In this document: piece after piece, positions 32,939-41,775 of the stretch | Numbering within the stretch: position 1 is the first letter of the stretch | How the letters are laid out: each line of letters begins with the position of its first letter | Origin: Aureococcus anophagefferens | Taxonomy: Eukaryota > Sar > Pelagophyceae > Pelagomonadales > Pelagomonadaceae | Assembly: GCF_000186865.1 (NCBI RefSeq) | Contig: NW_008705562.1 | Coordinates: 117,460-159,853, forward strand | Reading direction: 5' to 3' | Length of the DNA: 42,394 nucleotides | Program-made: the position numbers and the translations under genes | The notes under the pieces: model-generated | What the model saw: only the letters and a program-made list of their open reading frames with translations | Databases searched by the model: none | Told to the model about the DNA's origin: nothing

Positions 32939-33100
32939 CGTCCAATGGCCGGGGGTCGCGTCCAATGGCCGCTAGCTTCGTCCAATGGCCTCGTCCCTGT
33001 CCGATCGCGGTTGGCTCATTGTCCGATCGTCCGATCGCGGTTGGCTGCCCATCCGACGGCGTCCGTCCAAGGCGGTCAATCCGGCCAATCACGCACGATG
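32939..33100 (-). promoter_or_regulatory. CCAAT-type repeat array upstream of the GH18 gene
   Basis: CGTCCAATGGCC occurs three times at an exact 20-bp period (starting 32939, 32959 and 32979). It is followed by CCGATCGCGGTTGGCT twice at a 30-bp period (33001 and 33031), then a further CCAATC at about 33085. The array lies 90-240 bp upstream of the GH18 ATG. CCAAT-box factors such as NF-Y are obvious candidate readers. The spacing equals about two helical turns. Confidence 0.6.
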
Positions 33101-33154
33101 ACCCCCCTCACTGACAACCGTTGGTGACCTCGCCGGGATCCGGAGCCCTCACCC

Positions 33155-33962
33155 TTACGCCGCGCCGCGCGCCGCCGGGGGCGCCTTGAGGCCGACGCAG
33201 ACGAGGGGCGGCGCTTCGTCGCCGTCGAGGCCGAGGTCCGCGGGGCACTGGTGGGGCAGCGCCGTGCGCAGGGGCGGGACGAAGTAGGCGAGGTCCTCGG
33301 GCCGGAGCCCGCGGCTCCGCGCGTGGGCGGCGAAGACGCGGCGGAGCGACTCGCGCGCGCCGCAGTCGTAGGCCGCGGCGTCGTCGCCGTCGCGGATCTT
33401 CACCGTCACCGTCGCGGCCTCGAGCTCGAGCGCGCGCCGCGAGACGGCGGAGTAGCAGCGGCCGCGCGCGGCCCGGGCGCCGCTCCGCGCCCTCGGCGGC
33501 GCCCGCGGCCTCGTTTTCGTCGACGGGCGCGCCCGTCAGCGCCGCGAGCCAGCGGCTCAGGTCCCGCGCCTCGCCGCGGCTCAGGTCACCGCCGAGCTCG
33601 CGGAGCCGCGCCTCGAGCGCGGCGATGAGGTCGCCGACCGTCGCGCCCGTATGGATCATCGCGCGGAACCGCTCGGGCACCTCGCCGAGCCGGAGCTCGA
33701 GGGCCCGCAGCCGGTCCCGGACGAGCGAGTCGAGGTAGACGCGCGTCTTGAGCGCCTCGACGCGCTCGGCCTCCTGCTTCCGCGCCGCCTCGACGCCCTG
33801 CGCCCAGCGGTCGACGACCTTGGACGGCCGCTTGCTCGTCGCCTTCTCGGGCGTCGGCTTCGCGGGGATCGGGCGCTTCGCCGCCGCCGCCGTCGCGGGC
33901 GTCGGCGTCGCGGGGATCGGCCGCTTCGCCGCCGCCGCCGCCGCGGGCGGCGGCGTCGCGGG

Positions 33963-34001
<39 letters not shown>

Positions 34002-34229
34002 CGCCGGCGTCGCGGGCGCGGGCGCGGCCGCCGGCGTCGCGGGCGCCGGCCGCCGCTTCTCCTTCTTCGGGCTGCCCCCGCCGAAAATCTTCTCGGCGAA
34101 CCAGCGCGCCGTGCCCCGGGGCGTCGCCGGCTCCGCGTCGTCGTCGTCGTCGTCGTCGTCGCCGCGCGACGTCGGCGTCGTCCGCAGGTTCCGTCGCGAG
34201 TCCGTGATCTGCTCCTCGAGGGACGCCAT
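33155..34229 (-). CDS. Low-complexity protein with helical middle and ubiquitin-like C-terminus
   Basis: Starts MASLEEQITDSRRNLRTTPT, with an Asp run, then a long Ala/Pro-rich stretch with repeated AKRPIPATPT-type units. A helical region follows (DRWAQGVEAARKQEAERVEA, then FRAMIHTGATVGDLIAALEA). The C-terminus (ATVTVKIRDGDDAAAYDCGA, then HARSRGLRPEDLAYFVPPLR and LGLDGDEAPPLVCVGL) resembles a SUMO/Rad60-type ubiquitin-like fold. It reads in a different frame from the rest; the break falls at the GGG/CCC run 33472-33477, and dropping one base gives a continuous protein of about 357 aa. No catalytic function is expected; an adaptor role is inference. Confidence 0.55.
33472..33477 (-). other. 1-nt frame break before the ubiquitin-like domain
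   Basis: One frame runs through DENEAAGAAEGAER and the other continues ARGRCYSAVSRRALELEA into the ubiquitin-like fold. Removing one base in the CCCGGG palindrome joins them, and the total exon length is one over a multiple of three. Consensus error is likely. Confidence 0.5.
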
Positions 34230-34444
34230 CGCTCCGGTCCGTCCCGCGCCGCGATGCCAACGTCCGCGTCCGCCGCAATTGGGACGGGCGTGATGGCACG
34301 ACGAATGATTGTTTGGGGGCTGCCGAGAATCTGGGCGACGCCAACCCAATGCACGGCACGGCACCATCAAACCTTTGTGATCACGAGATCGGCCATGTTG
34401 AGGCGCACACGCCTCGGGAGCCCAGCCTGCGAGGCAGAAGCAAC
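34230..34444. promoter_or_regulatory. Divergent promoter region between the ubiquitin-like-tailed gene and the lipid-kinase gene
   Basis: This 215-bp interval holds two divergent promoters. The stretch 34290-34400 is less GC-rich (GATGGCACGACGAATGATTG and AAACCTTTGTGATCACGAGA). TTGTGATCACGA includes a palindromic TGATCA. No further element is recognised. Confidence 0.35.
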
Positions 34445-35638
34445 ATGTCCATGCGCCTGGCGACGGCCGTCGCGTGCGGCCTCGCGGTCGCGGCGGCCTT
34501 CGCGCCGCCGCGCGGACCGCTCCGCGCGTCGCCCGCGCGCGGCGCGTCGGCGGCGGGCGCGACGACGAGCGCCGGCGACGACGTCTGCGCCATGCTGTCG
34601 CTCAACGCGCGCGGCGTCAACGGCGCCACGGTGCGCGCGGCGCGGGAGGCCCTGGGCGAGGCCCACGTCTTCGCGACGGCGTCGCTCGACGAGGCCGAGG
34701 TCGCCGCGCGCGTCATCGTCGACCGCGGCTACGGCGTCGTTTTGGCGGGCGGCGGCGACGGCACGCTCGCGTCGACCGTCGCGTTCCTGCGCGCGGCCGC
34801 CGGGGACCTGGCGGCCGTGCCGGCCATCGCGGCGCTGCCGCTGGGCACGGGCAACGCCGTGGCGCGCTACGTCGGCGGCCGCGGCTACCGCGCGTGGCGC
34901 GGGCCCCGGGGCGTGCGGCGGTGCGTGGACGCGCTGCGGGAGTCCGCGCCGCGGCGGACGCTCGACGTGCCCATCCTCGAGACGGGGGGCGGCGACCTCT
35001 GCTTCATCGCGGGCATGGGCTACGACGCCTTCATCCTCGACGACTACGAGCGATTGGTCCGGTCCGTCCGGGGAACGCCGCTCGCGAGGCCGCTCGGCAG
35101 CGTCTTCGGCTACTTCGTGGCCACGGCGCTCCGCACGCTGCCGGGCTACGTCGGCGGCCGGCGCGCCATGCGCGTGCGCGTGAGCTCGCCCGACGCGGCC
35201 TGGGTCGACGGCCGCCGCGGCGACGCCGCGGTCAGGGTGCGGCACGCGGACGGCGGCGACGTGCTCTACGAGGGCGCGGCGACGATCGTCGCCGGCGGCA
35301 CGACGCCCTTCTACGGCGGCGGCCTGCGCCTCTTCCCCTTCGCGCGCAGCGACCCGGGCGGCAAGCTCCACCTCCGCGTCGCGACGATGTCGCCGTGGCG
35401 CTTCGTGCCGAACGTGCTCGGCGTCTTCGCGGGCCACTACCGCGCGCCGGCCGAGGCCTTCGACTTCCTCGGGGACGAGTTCACCGTGGCGCTGCTGGAC
35501 GGCAAGCGCTACCCGTTCCAGCAGTCGGGGGACGCCGTCGGCGCGCGAAACGAGTTCACGCTCCGCGTCGCCGGCGCCGTGACCTTCGTCGACTTCCTCG
35601 GCCCGCCGGCGCCCCTGGCCCACCTCGTCGCCCACTAA
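34445..35638 (+). CDS. Diacylglycerol-kinase-type lipid kinase, probably plastid-targeted
   Basis: A 397-aa single-exon protein of the DAGK catalytic family (YegS/sphingosine-kinase superfamily). The nucleotide-binding GGGDGTLASTV lies near residues 102-112 and LPLGTGNAVARYV follows; GMGYDAFILDDYE and FYGGGLRLFPFARSDPGGKL mark the second domain. The enzyme should phosphorylate diacylglycerol, a sphingoid base or a related lipid with ATP. The N-terminus (MSMRLATAVACGLAVAAAFA) has a signal followed by AAAFAP, similar to the stramenopile plastid cleavage signature. The second Met at residue 3 is equally good as a start. Only 12 bp separate its stop from that of the converging GPX-like gene. Confidence 0.83.
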   Translation: MSMRLATAVACGLAVAAAFAPPRGPLRASPARGASAAGATTSAGDDVCAMLSLNARGVNGATVRAAREALGEAHVFATASLDEAEVAARVIVDRGYGVVLAGGGDGTLASTVAFLRAAAGDLAAVPAIAALPLGTGNAVARYVGGRGYRAWRGPRGVRRCVDALRESAPRRTLDVPILETGGGDLCFIAGMGYDAFILDDYERLVRSVRGTPLARPLGSVFGYFVATALRTLPGYVGGRRAMRVRVSSPDAAWVDGRRGDAAVRVRHADGGDVLYEGAATIVAGGTTPFYGGGLRLFPFARSDPGGKLHLRVATMSPWRFVPNVLGVFAGHYRAPAEAFDFLGDEFTVALLDGKRYPFQQSGDAVGARNEFTLRVAGAVTFVDFLGPPAPLAHLVAH

Positions 35639-35650
35639 GACATTAAAACC

Positions 35651-36307
35651 CTAGTTCGCCGCGACGGCGGGGTAGCCCGGGAGGGACTTGCCCGGCGGCG
35701 GCGCCTTCCGCGTGTACTTGTCCGGGACGCCCGTGTCGTTGCGCTCGCGGTCGAGGACGGCGTACATGGCCCGCGCGTGGGCGCCGACGCCCTGCATGTG
35801 GGAGTTGCGGTTGATGTAGTAGTAGGCGCCGAAGTCGCGGCCGATCTTCTCCGTGTTCGACATGAGGCGCAGGTACTTGAAGACCGGGTGCGCGTCGGGC
35901 CCGTCGACGCGGACCTTGGCCATGAGGCGGAAGCTCGCGTCGTTGGGGTGGACGCCGCAGGAGACGAAGAAGTCGACGAACTCCTGGTCCGTGAACTTGG
36001 GCCCGAACTCGTCCGACGGGAACGCGAGGATCTGCACGCCGTCGACGGGCGAGATGTCGTCGGAGATCCGCTTCAGCGCCGCGACCTCTTCGCGCGCGTC
36101 CGGGCCGTGGATGCCGACGTTGACGATGATGCACTTGCGGTGGTGCAGGTCGTCGAAGGGGAAGGGCCAGCCGCGCGCCGTGTGGGCCACGAGCTTGTAG
36201 AAGCGGCTCGTCTTCGTGTGGTAGGCCGCCTCCTTGACCGTGAGCTCCTCGAGGCGGTCCGTGCGGAAGCCGTCGATGGGCGGCAGCTCCTCGAGGAGCG
36301 CCGACAT
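35651..36307 (-). CDS. Glutathione-peroxidase-like protein lacking the catalytic cysteine
   Basis: 218 aa with the thioredoxin-fold outline of glutathione peroxidases: KCIIVNVGIHGPDAREEVAA replaces the NVAS-[CU]-G block, VQILAFPSDEFGPKFTDQEF replaces the FPCNQF block, and FRLMAKVRVDGPDAHPVFKY matches the conserved FxLMAKxxVNG...P-x-[FY]-K-[YF] end. The peroxidatic Cys/Sec position is His67, and FPCNQF has become FPSDEF, so ordinary peroxidase chemistry is unlikely. The fold-defining residues are otherwise kept, arguing for a selected non-peroxidase role rather than decay. A TGA-encoded Sec is not hidden here: the codon is a plain His codon. Convergent with the lipid kinase and divergent from the second cupin-like gene. 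Confidence 0.75.
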   Translation of the reverse strand: MSALLEELPPIDGFRTDRLEELTVKEAAYHTKTSRFYKLVAHTARGWPFPFDDLHHRKCIIVNVGIHGPDAREEVAALKRISDDISPVDGVQILAFPSDEFGPKFTDQEFVDFFVSCGVHPNDASFRLMAKVRVDGPDAHPVFKYLRLMSNTEKIGRDFGAYYYINRNSHMQGVGAHARAMYAVLDRERNDTGVPDKYTRKAPPPGKSLPGYPAVAAN

Positions 36308-36524
36308 GGCGTTTTTGATGGTCCGGAACCTCGACTCGGGCCTCGAGTACGCTCGTCTCGAACCGGAAATGATCGAAAAAGCCCGGCCCACCTCCGCCGA
36401 CGCACACTTCACCGTGGGTGCATCATTGGGAATGCTGCCCTTCATGCTGCCCCCCGCAGAAGCTCGGCGGCGCTCGCGGCCACACGACGAAGTCGTCTTT
36501 GCGGCCCCCGCGGCTCCCGGGACC
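36308..36524. promoter_or_regulatory. Divergent promoter region, GPX-like and second cupin-like genes
   Basis: The 217 bp between two divergent starts. CTCGACTCGGGCCTCGAGTA and GAAATGATCGAAAAAG lie near 36330-36380. In-frame ATGs at about 36432 offer an earlier start for the plus-strand gene (MLPFMLPP). Confidence 0.35.
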
Positions 36525-38302
36525 ATGAGCGGCGCGCTGGACGAGGCCCTCGCGGCCATCCACACGGCGACGAGCCTCCTGTCGGAGCTGCGCTGCGACG
36601 GCGAGGTGTCCGGCGACCACGAGGGCGGCGCGGACGCCGACGCCGCCCCGGCGGCGCCCCCGCGCGGGGCCGACGAGCTCCGGGGCCTCCTGGAGCAGCT
36701 CAGCGGCGTGAGCGTCCAGGTGCTGCTGAGCGCGACGAGCCCCGGCTCCACGGTCCTCGTCGCGAAGGACGACGACGACAGCAGCGACGACGACGGAGAC
36801 GAGCTCGTGATGACGGAGCTCGACCCCGCGGAGGCCGCGGCGACCCTGGGCCTCGCGGCGCCGGCCGTCGACGACGGCGGCGACGACGGCCTCAGCAGCG
36901 ACGACGAGCCGCTGCAGAGCGCGCCCGTCACCCTCGGCTCCGCGGACATTGCGAAACTCAAAGCCGTGAACGCGGGCCGCGCGGCGCCGCGCCGCGCGCC
37001 CGCGGCCATCGCCTGCGAGTACGTCGCCTACGCCGACGAGGTCCTCGACTTCCTGCGGGGCGGCCACGCGGCCTTCGCGCACCTCTTCGACAAGTCGCTC
37101 CGCCGCGCGCACGGCGCGCGGCGCGCGACGGTCGAGGCCCGGGCGGGAAACGAAACGATTCCACGCGACTTCCATGTGCGCGTATTCGCACTGTTTCGAC
37201 GCGAGGCTTTCTGCCGTGCTTCGAGAACTCGACGAGAGCGATCGATTCGTCCAAACATCAGCCGAATCGACTTTGACCGAGCTCGAGAGTTCCGAAGTTC
37301 GTTCGGGATAACCCGGCTCACGGGTTGTTTCCGGCGCAGGTCAAGGCGCGCCGCGCGGCGCTCGACGGCGCGGCGCCGCCCGCCGGCGAGTCGGCGCCCG
37401 CGGCGGCGGCGGCGCGGCCGGCCTACTCGCCCCTCCACCGGCCCGAGGTCCCCGACGCGGTCGCGCGGCTCGATGCGACCGACGCCGCGCGCTTCCGCGC
37501 GGCGCGGCGGAACCGCGCCCCCGCGGCCCTCGCGGGCGCGCTGGGCAGCGGCGACGAGGGGCGCGTGCGCCTCGCGGCCTGCGCGCTCGAGCCCTTCCTC
37601 GAGCTCCTCGGGCCGCGGCGCGTCGTCGGCCTCCGGCTGCCCGGCGGCGGCGGCGCCGCGCCGCCGCGGGCCGACGGCCCGCCCCGGAGCGTCGCCGACG
37701 CGCTGCGCGTCGACGACGTCGCGGCCCCCGCGACGGCGCCCGTGACCGCGGCGTCCTTCGCGGCCTGGCTCGGCTCGCCGCGGAAGGTCGCCGCGGCCGC
37801 CGTCTTCGGCCTCAACGGGTCCGTCGCGGGCGCGCTCCTCGAGGCGCCCCTCGCCCAGCTCGGCCGCGACCTGGGCCTCGAGGCGCGCCCGAACTTCGCG
37901 GGAGAGCTCGAGGCGACGTGGGCGTCGCCGGACCACGCGGAGCCCTGGGCCTGCGGGCCCGCGGACGCCACCCTCCTCGCGCTCCACGGCGCGCTCGACG
38001 CCGTGCTCGTCCCGCCCAAGGCCCTCGCGGACGCCGAACGCGCGCCCGGCGCCGCGGCGGCGGCCGCGCCGGCCGGGCCCTGGCCCGAGCGCGCGCGCGG
38101 CGCCGCGCTCCGCGCGCGCGTGCGCCCGGGCGACGCGCTCTTCGTGCCCGCGGGCTGGGCCCTCGAGCTCGCGGCGGCGCCGGGCCAGGACCTCGCCCAC
38201 GTCCTCTGGGTCGCCAAGACGTGGCTCACGACGAACCGCGACGTCGCCCACTGCGTGCCGCCCGAGGCCCTCTCGGGCGGCGCGGACGACCCCGTCGCCT
38301 GA
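36525..38302 (+). CDS. Cupin/JmjC-like protein with an acidic N-terminal half, split by introner B3
   Basis: Exons 36525-37130 and 37340-38302 give 522 aa in frame. The N-terminal part (MSGALDEALAAIHTATSLLS) has acidic runs (DDDDSSDDDGDE) and a conserved-looking helix CEYVAYADEVLDFLRGG directly before the intron. The C-terminal part ends in a cupin-type strand pair, RARVRPGDALFVPAGWALEL followed by DLAHVLWVAK, like the JmjC-like enzyme gene at the window start. A clear HxD metal pair is not visible, so it may be catalytically inactive or have a divergent site. The JmjC label is tentative. The splice restores GARRATVKARRAALDGAA. Confidence 0.62.
37139..37339 (+). mobile_element. Introner family B copy 3 (B3), 201 bp, in the cupin-like gene
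   Basis: Flanked by GTCGAGGC (37131-37138) and GTCAAGGC (37340-37347), an 8-bp duplication with one mismatch. The plus-strand intron 37131-37339 starts GTCGAG and ends GGCGCAG. The interior matches B1 (CATGTGCGCGTAT, TGCCGTGCTTCGAGAACTCG, CGATTCGTCCAAACATCAGC), but the ends are diverged: CCGGGCGGGAAACGAA and (complement) CTGCGCCGGAAACAA. It is an older or subfamily copy, sense to its gene. Confidence 0.86.
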
Positions 38303-38596
38303 GCGCGCGCGGCGCCCACGCACCGCGGCGCCCCCGCGTAACCATGCCCGACGAATGGCTAGCGACTCACGATTGCGACTTCACGGACCCTTCAACGAGC
38401 CCTCGAATCGCTGCGTTACATCGACTATTTCGACTGCCACCGCCGTTTCCGTCACCTCGGAACGACGGCGCTCGCAAGCTAGCACCAGCTCCCGGACCAC
38501 GCGCGGGCTCTTTTGAGCTCTGAGAAGCAGCGTCAAGACCCGGATCCTCGTAATTGAGGCGTCGGGGAGGTCCGAAGTTCACCTACACACTCAACC
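38303..38596 (+). promoter_or_regulatory. Upstream region of the sodium:solute symporter gene
   Basis: Less GC-rich than the genes, with CGATTGCGACTTCACGGACC, CGACTATTTCGACTGCC and, near the ATG, TCCGAAGTTCACCTACACAC followed by TCAACC. Likely promoter and 5' leader. No gene recognised. Confidence 0.4.
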
Positions 38597-40351
38597 ATGT
38601 CGGGACGTCTGCTCCAGGAAGCTCAGCCCTACACGGTGCCCGAGGGCGGCGCCATGGGCATCCTCTTCGGCGTGCTCTGCCTGACGGGCCTGCTCTGCGT
38701 CGCGGGCATCGTCCTCGACAAGGGGTCGACGTTCAAGGACGTGCTCCGGCCCGGCGACGGCTTCCTGAGCGCGCGCGGCCAGAGCGCCTGGTACTCCATC
38801 GCGCTGAGCTTCTTCGCGTCCGGCATGGGCGCCTGGATCGTCTACGGCACGACGGAGATGGGCGCGACGCGGCCCATCTCGTGGTGGGGCGTCATCGGCT
38901 ACTCGACGGCGTCGGCGTTCCCCGCGGTCCTCCTCTGCTGGCTCGGCCCGCGCATCAAGACCGTCGTCGGCGCCGCCTCCGGCTTCTCGGCGACGGACTT
39001 CGCCCTGAGCCGCTACGGCCGCCTCATGCACCTCCACGTCTGCTGCATCAGCTGCTTCTACATGTACATCTACATGGTCGCGGAATTGACGTCCATCGGC
39101 AACGTCTACGCCACGTTGGTCGGCAAGTCCGTCGCCGGCGACGACTCCGAGCACTTCACGACGAAGATCGCCATCTGCGTGGCGCTCTTCACCTGGGCCT
39201 ACACGGCCCTCGCGGGGCTGCCGGCGTCGATCCTCACGGACAAGTTCCAGGGCGTCGTCATCACGTGCGTCGTCATCATGCTCCTCGTCGCCACCACCAC
39301 CCTGAAGTCCAACGAGGTGTCGAAGCAGGAGTACGACGACGCCACGGGCTGGTTTTCGAAAGGCTTCGAAGCCCTGGTGACCCTGTGGATCGCGATCTGT
39401 TCGGCGGAGCTCTTCAACCAGGGCAACTGGCAGCGCGTCTGGGCCGCGCGGTCCGACAAGGACATGAAGATCGGCTTCCTCGCCGGCGCCGTCCTCGTGA
39501 CGCTCGTCATGTTGTTCTTCGGCGTCATGGGCACCATCGCGTACGCGCGCGACCGCGAGTCGTACGACACGTGGCAGAAACTGGCCTACCTCTCCTTCTT
39601 CGACCTCCTGCGGAACCTGCCGCGCTTCTGGCACTACGTGACCCTGGCGCTCCTGACGACGCTCGCGGCGTCGTCGTTGGACACGCTCCAGAACGGCATC
39701 GCCTCCGTCTTAAGCCGCGACCTGCTCAAGCAGAAGCTCAACACGAACTGGTCGCGCCTCGTCGTCGTCGGCTTCAACATCGCCGCGATCATCCAGGCGT
39801 CGGACCGCTTCGAGGTCGTGCCCCTGTTCCTCGTGGCGGATTTGGTGTGCGCGACGGCCGTCTTCCCGCTCTTCCTGGGTCTGTGGACGGACGATTTGGT
39901 CGTGGGCCCGCTGACGATCCCGGCGCCGACGGAGCTCGGCGCGTTCCTCGGCGCCTTGGCGGGCATCGCCGCGGTGATGGTCAACGGCGAGATCAACGAC
40001 GTCAACAAGGCCGTGAACCCCTACACGGGGAAAGTCTACGACAAGTCCGCGTTCGCGTATTTCTGGGGCATCAATTCCAAGTCCGACGGCAGCCCCTACG
40101 AGTGCGCGCTCTGCGGCACGAAGCTCATGGTCACCTTCATCGTCGTGCCCCTCGTCTCCGCCGCGGCGACGGTCATCTTCTCCTACGTCGACGTCTACGT
40201 CGGCGGCGACAAGGCGAAGCAGCCCTTCATCATCGTGCCGCGCCTCGACGGCGACGACGACGCGCTCCTCCCGGCCAAGGACCTCGAGCTCGACGCCATC
40301 CAGGTCGCCGACGACGACAAGAAGAGCCCCGACGAGGAGCTCACGAATTAG
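38597..40351 (+). CDS. Sodium:solute symporter (SSS) family transporter, DUR3/urea-permease-like
   Basis: A 584-aa single-exon membrane protein with about 13-15 hydrophobic segments. SSS features include FLSARGQSAWYSIALSFFAS and GMGAWIVYGTTEMGATRPIS after TM2, GLPASILTDKFQGVVITCVV in the middle, and SAELFNQGNWQRVWAARSDK, the QR-WAA block typical of the family. The charged cytoplasmic end (DDDKKSPDEELTN) is probably regulatory. The layout is closest to the eukaryotic DUR3 urea-active transporter branch, but proline- or iodide-type members cannot be excluded from motifs alone. Uptake of organic nitrogen would fit a coastal picoalga. The upstream stretch has CAACC immediately before the ATG. Confidence 0.82.
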   Translation: MSGRLLQEAQPYTVPEGGAMGILFGVLCLTGLLCVAGIVLDKGSTFKDVLRPGDGFLSARGQSAWYSIALSFFASGMGAWIVYGTTEMGATRPISWWGVIGYSTASAFPAVLLCWLGPRIKTVVGAASGFSATDFALSRYGRLMHLHVCCISCFYMYIYMVAELTSIGNVYATLVGKSVAGDDSEHFTTKIAICVALFTWAYTALAGLPASILTDKFQGVVITCVVIMLLVATTTLKSNEVSKQEYDDATGWFSKGFEALVTLWIAICSAELFNQGNWQRVWAARSDKDMKIGFLAGAVLVTLVMLFFGVMGTIAYARDRESYDTWQKLAYLSFFDLLRNLPRFWHYVTLALLTTLAASSLDTLQNGIASVLSRDLLKQKLNTNWSRLVVVGFNIAAIIQASDRFEVVPLFLVADLVCATAVFPLFLGLWTDDLVVGPLTIPAPTELGAFLGALAGIAAVMVNGEINDVNKAVNPYTGKVYDKSAFAYFWGINSKSDGSPYECALCGTKLMVTFIVVPLVSAAATVIFSYVDVYVGGDKAKQPFIIVPRLDGDDDALLPAKDLELDAIQVADDDKKSPDEELTN

Positions 40352-40640
40352 ACGGTGCTCGGGCCGCCCCGCGCCGCGCGACCCAAGTCGCCCGGGCCGG
40401 CGGCCGCGCCGAACAAGCGAGCCCTCCCCCCCGCCGTCCCGCCTCACACCGCCTCGACGGCCCCTCTCCCCGACGCCGCCGTCCCGCCTCACACCGCCTC
40501 GACGGCCGCCCCATGCCCCCCCCCCCCCCCCCGCGCCGACCACGCCCGGCGACGATCCCGCCGCCCGAGGACGCGGCCTAAAGGCGACGCGCACCCGCTC
40601 GGATCGAGCCGCGCCCCGAAAGGAGAAGAAAAACGTCGCG
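40352..40640. repeat. Convergent gap with a 32-bp direct repeat and a run of 17 C
   Basis: The 32-bp sequence beginning CCGCCGTCCCGCCTCACACC occurs at 40431-40462 and again, identical, at 40476-40507 (45-bp period). A run of 17 C follows at 40516-40532. The gap lies between the converging symporter and carrier genes. Homopolymers of this length are prone to sequencing error. Confidence 0.8.
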
Positions 40641-41775
40641 TTAGGCCCCCGCGAAGGCGGCCTTGGCGTACTCGTAGGAGCCGATCATGATGCCGCAGGC
40701 CGGCGCGACCTTGAGGAGCCGCGGCGCGGCGCCCGCGAGGAGCGCGCGCGGGCCCTCGGCCCGGGCGATGGTCCGCATGTTTTCCCAGGTCGACGGGTCG
40801 CCGCCGCGGTCGAGGTGCGCGTCGACCATGGCGCGCGTCTTCGCGACGTCGAAGGGCGTCGTCGCGAGCGCCGCGAGCGCGCCCGCGGCGACGCCCGCGG
40901 CGCCCGCGGCCGCGGCGCCGTCGTTTCGCCGGTTGCCGCCCCGGAGCCGCTCGTAGGCGAGCCAGTAGCAGGCCGAGAAGGGCACGTCGCGCCAGAGCGT
41001 CGACCCGAGGCCCCGCCAGAGGCTCGCGGCGCCGCGCGCGGCGACGGTGCGCCGGAGCGCGGCGCCGTAGGCGCCGCGGCCCTCCGGGGGCAGCGCCTGG
41101 AGCTGGGTCCGCGCGAGCTCGAAGGGCGCGACGGCCGCCGTCGCGAGGCACCGCGCGGCGGCGCCGGCGACCGCCGGCGCGGCGGCGACGTCGCCGAGCG
41201 CGCGCCGGAGCTCGTCGTAGGCCGTGAAGTAGAGCACCGTGTTCGGCACGGCCATGGCGAGCGTCGGCCCCAGGCCCGCGTACAAACCCGCGGCGCCCTC
41301 GGCCCGCGCGATGCGGCCCAACAGCAGCGCCGTCTCGACGATCTCGGGCCGCCGCGGCGCCGCGCGCGGCGCCGCCGCGGGCTCGCACCTACCGAGGGCG
41401 ACGGTGACGGTCGCTCGTCGTGCGCCCGCCCCACATCTCTCGAAATTCACGACGCGGGCTCGCGCGCGCCGGGCTCGCCGCAGTCGAAGATGCGCGGCGC
41501 CGCGCGCTTCGGCAGCGTGTGCTCCATGAGGCCGTTGTTCAGCACGAAGACGCCGCAGCTCGAGCACTTGGCGAGCTCGCCGGCGCCGGACGCGACGCCG
41601 GACGACAGCTGGAGCCGCGTCTTGACGACCTAGAGCAGGGGGGGCGCGTGCGCGGCGCGGGTCGACGGGCGGCGGGGCGCGGGCGCCGCGCGTCCATGGG
41701 CGTCACGACGAGCGCCGTGAGCGTCGCGCCGGCGCTCGCCGCGACCATGCGCTGGCCCAGCGTGATCTCACCCAT
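40641..41775 (-). CDS. Mitochondrial carrier of the SLC25A39/SLC25A40 type (MTM1-like)
   Basis: Exons 41775-41692, 41629-41451 and 41388-40641 encode 336 aa. The start MGEITLGQRMVAASAGATLT leads to VTPMD and, across a 62-bp GC-AG intron, VVKTRLQ, so the first carrier signature PxD/ExxK/R is rebuilt. The second and third are PFELARTQLQ and PFDVAKTRAMV. AVPNTVLYFTAYDELRRALG, LWRGLGSTLWRDVPFSACYW and APACGIMIGSYEYAKAAF match SLC25A39/40 specifically. In animals and yeast this carrier imports glutathione into mitochondria and affects manganese/iron handling. The matrix loop CSSCGVFVLNNGLMEH plus FDCGEPG and, after the second intron (41450-41389, GT-AG), SCEP gives four Cys; the human SLC25A39 loop has a four-Cys iron-sulfur site. 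Both introns are short and are not introners. Confidence 0.87.
41389..41450 (-). other. 62-bp GT-AG intron of the SLC25A39/40-like gene
   Basis: Starts GTGAATTTCG and ends CCCTCGGTAG on the minus strand, with no terminal repeats. It separates AREPAS from CEPAAAP in phase 2. A T at the acceptor (TAG rather than CAG) and a canonical donor set it apart from the introners. Confidence 0.7.
41630..41691 (-). other. 62-bp GC-AG intron of the SLC25A39/40-like gene
   Basis: Lies between ATGGAC and GTCGTCAAG. It starts GCGCGGCGCC (GC donor), ends TGCTCTAG, and joins VTPMD to VVKTRLQ, the universal carrier signature, so the junction is well fixed. No terminal repeats. Confidence 0.8.
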
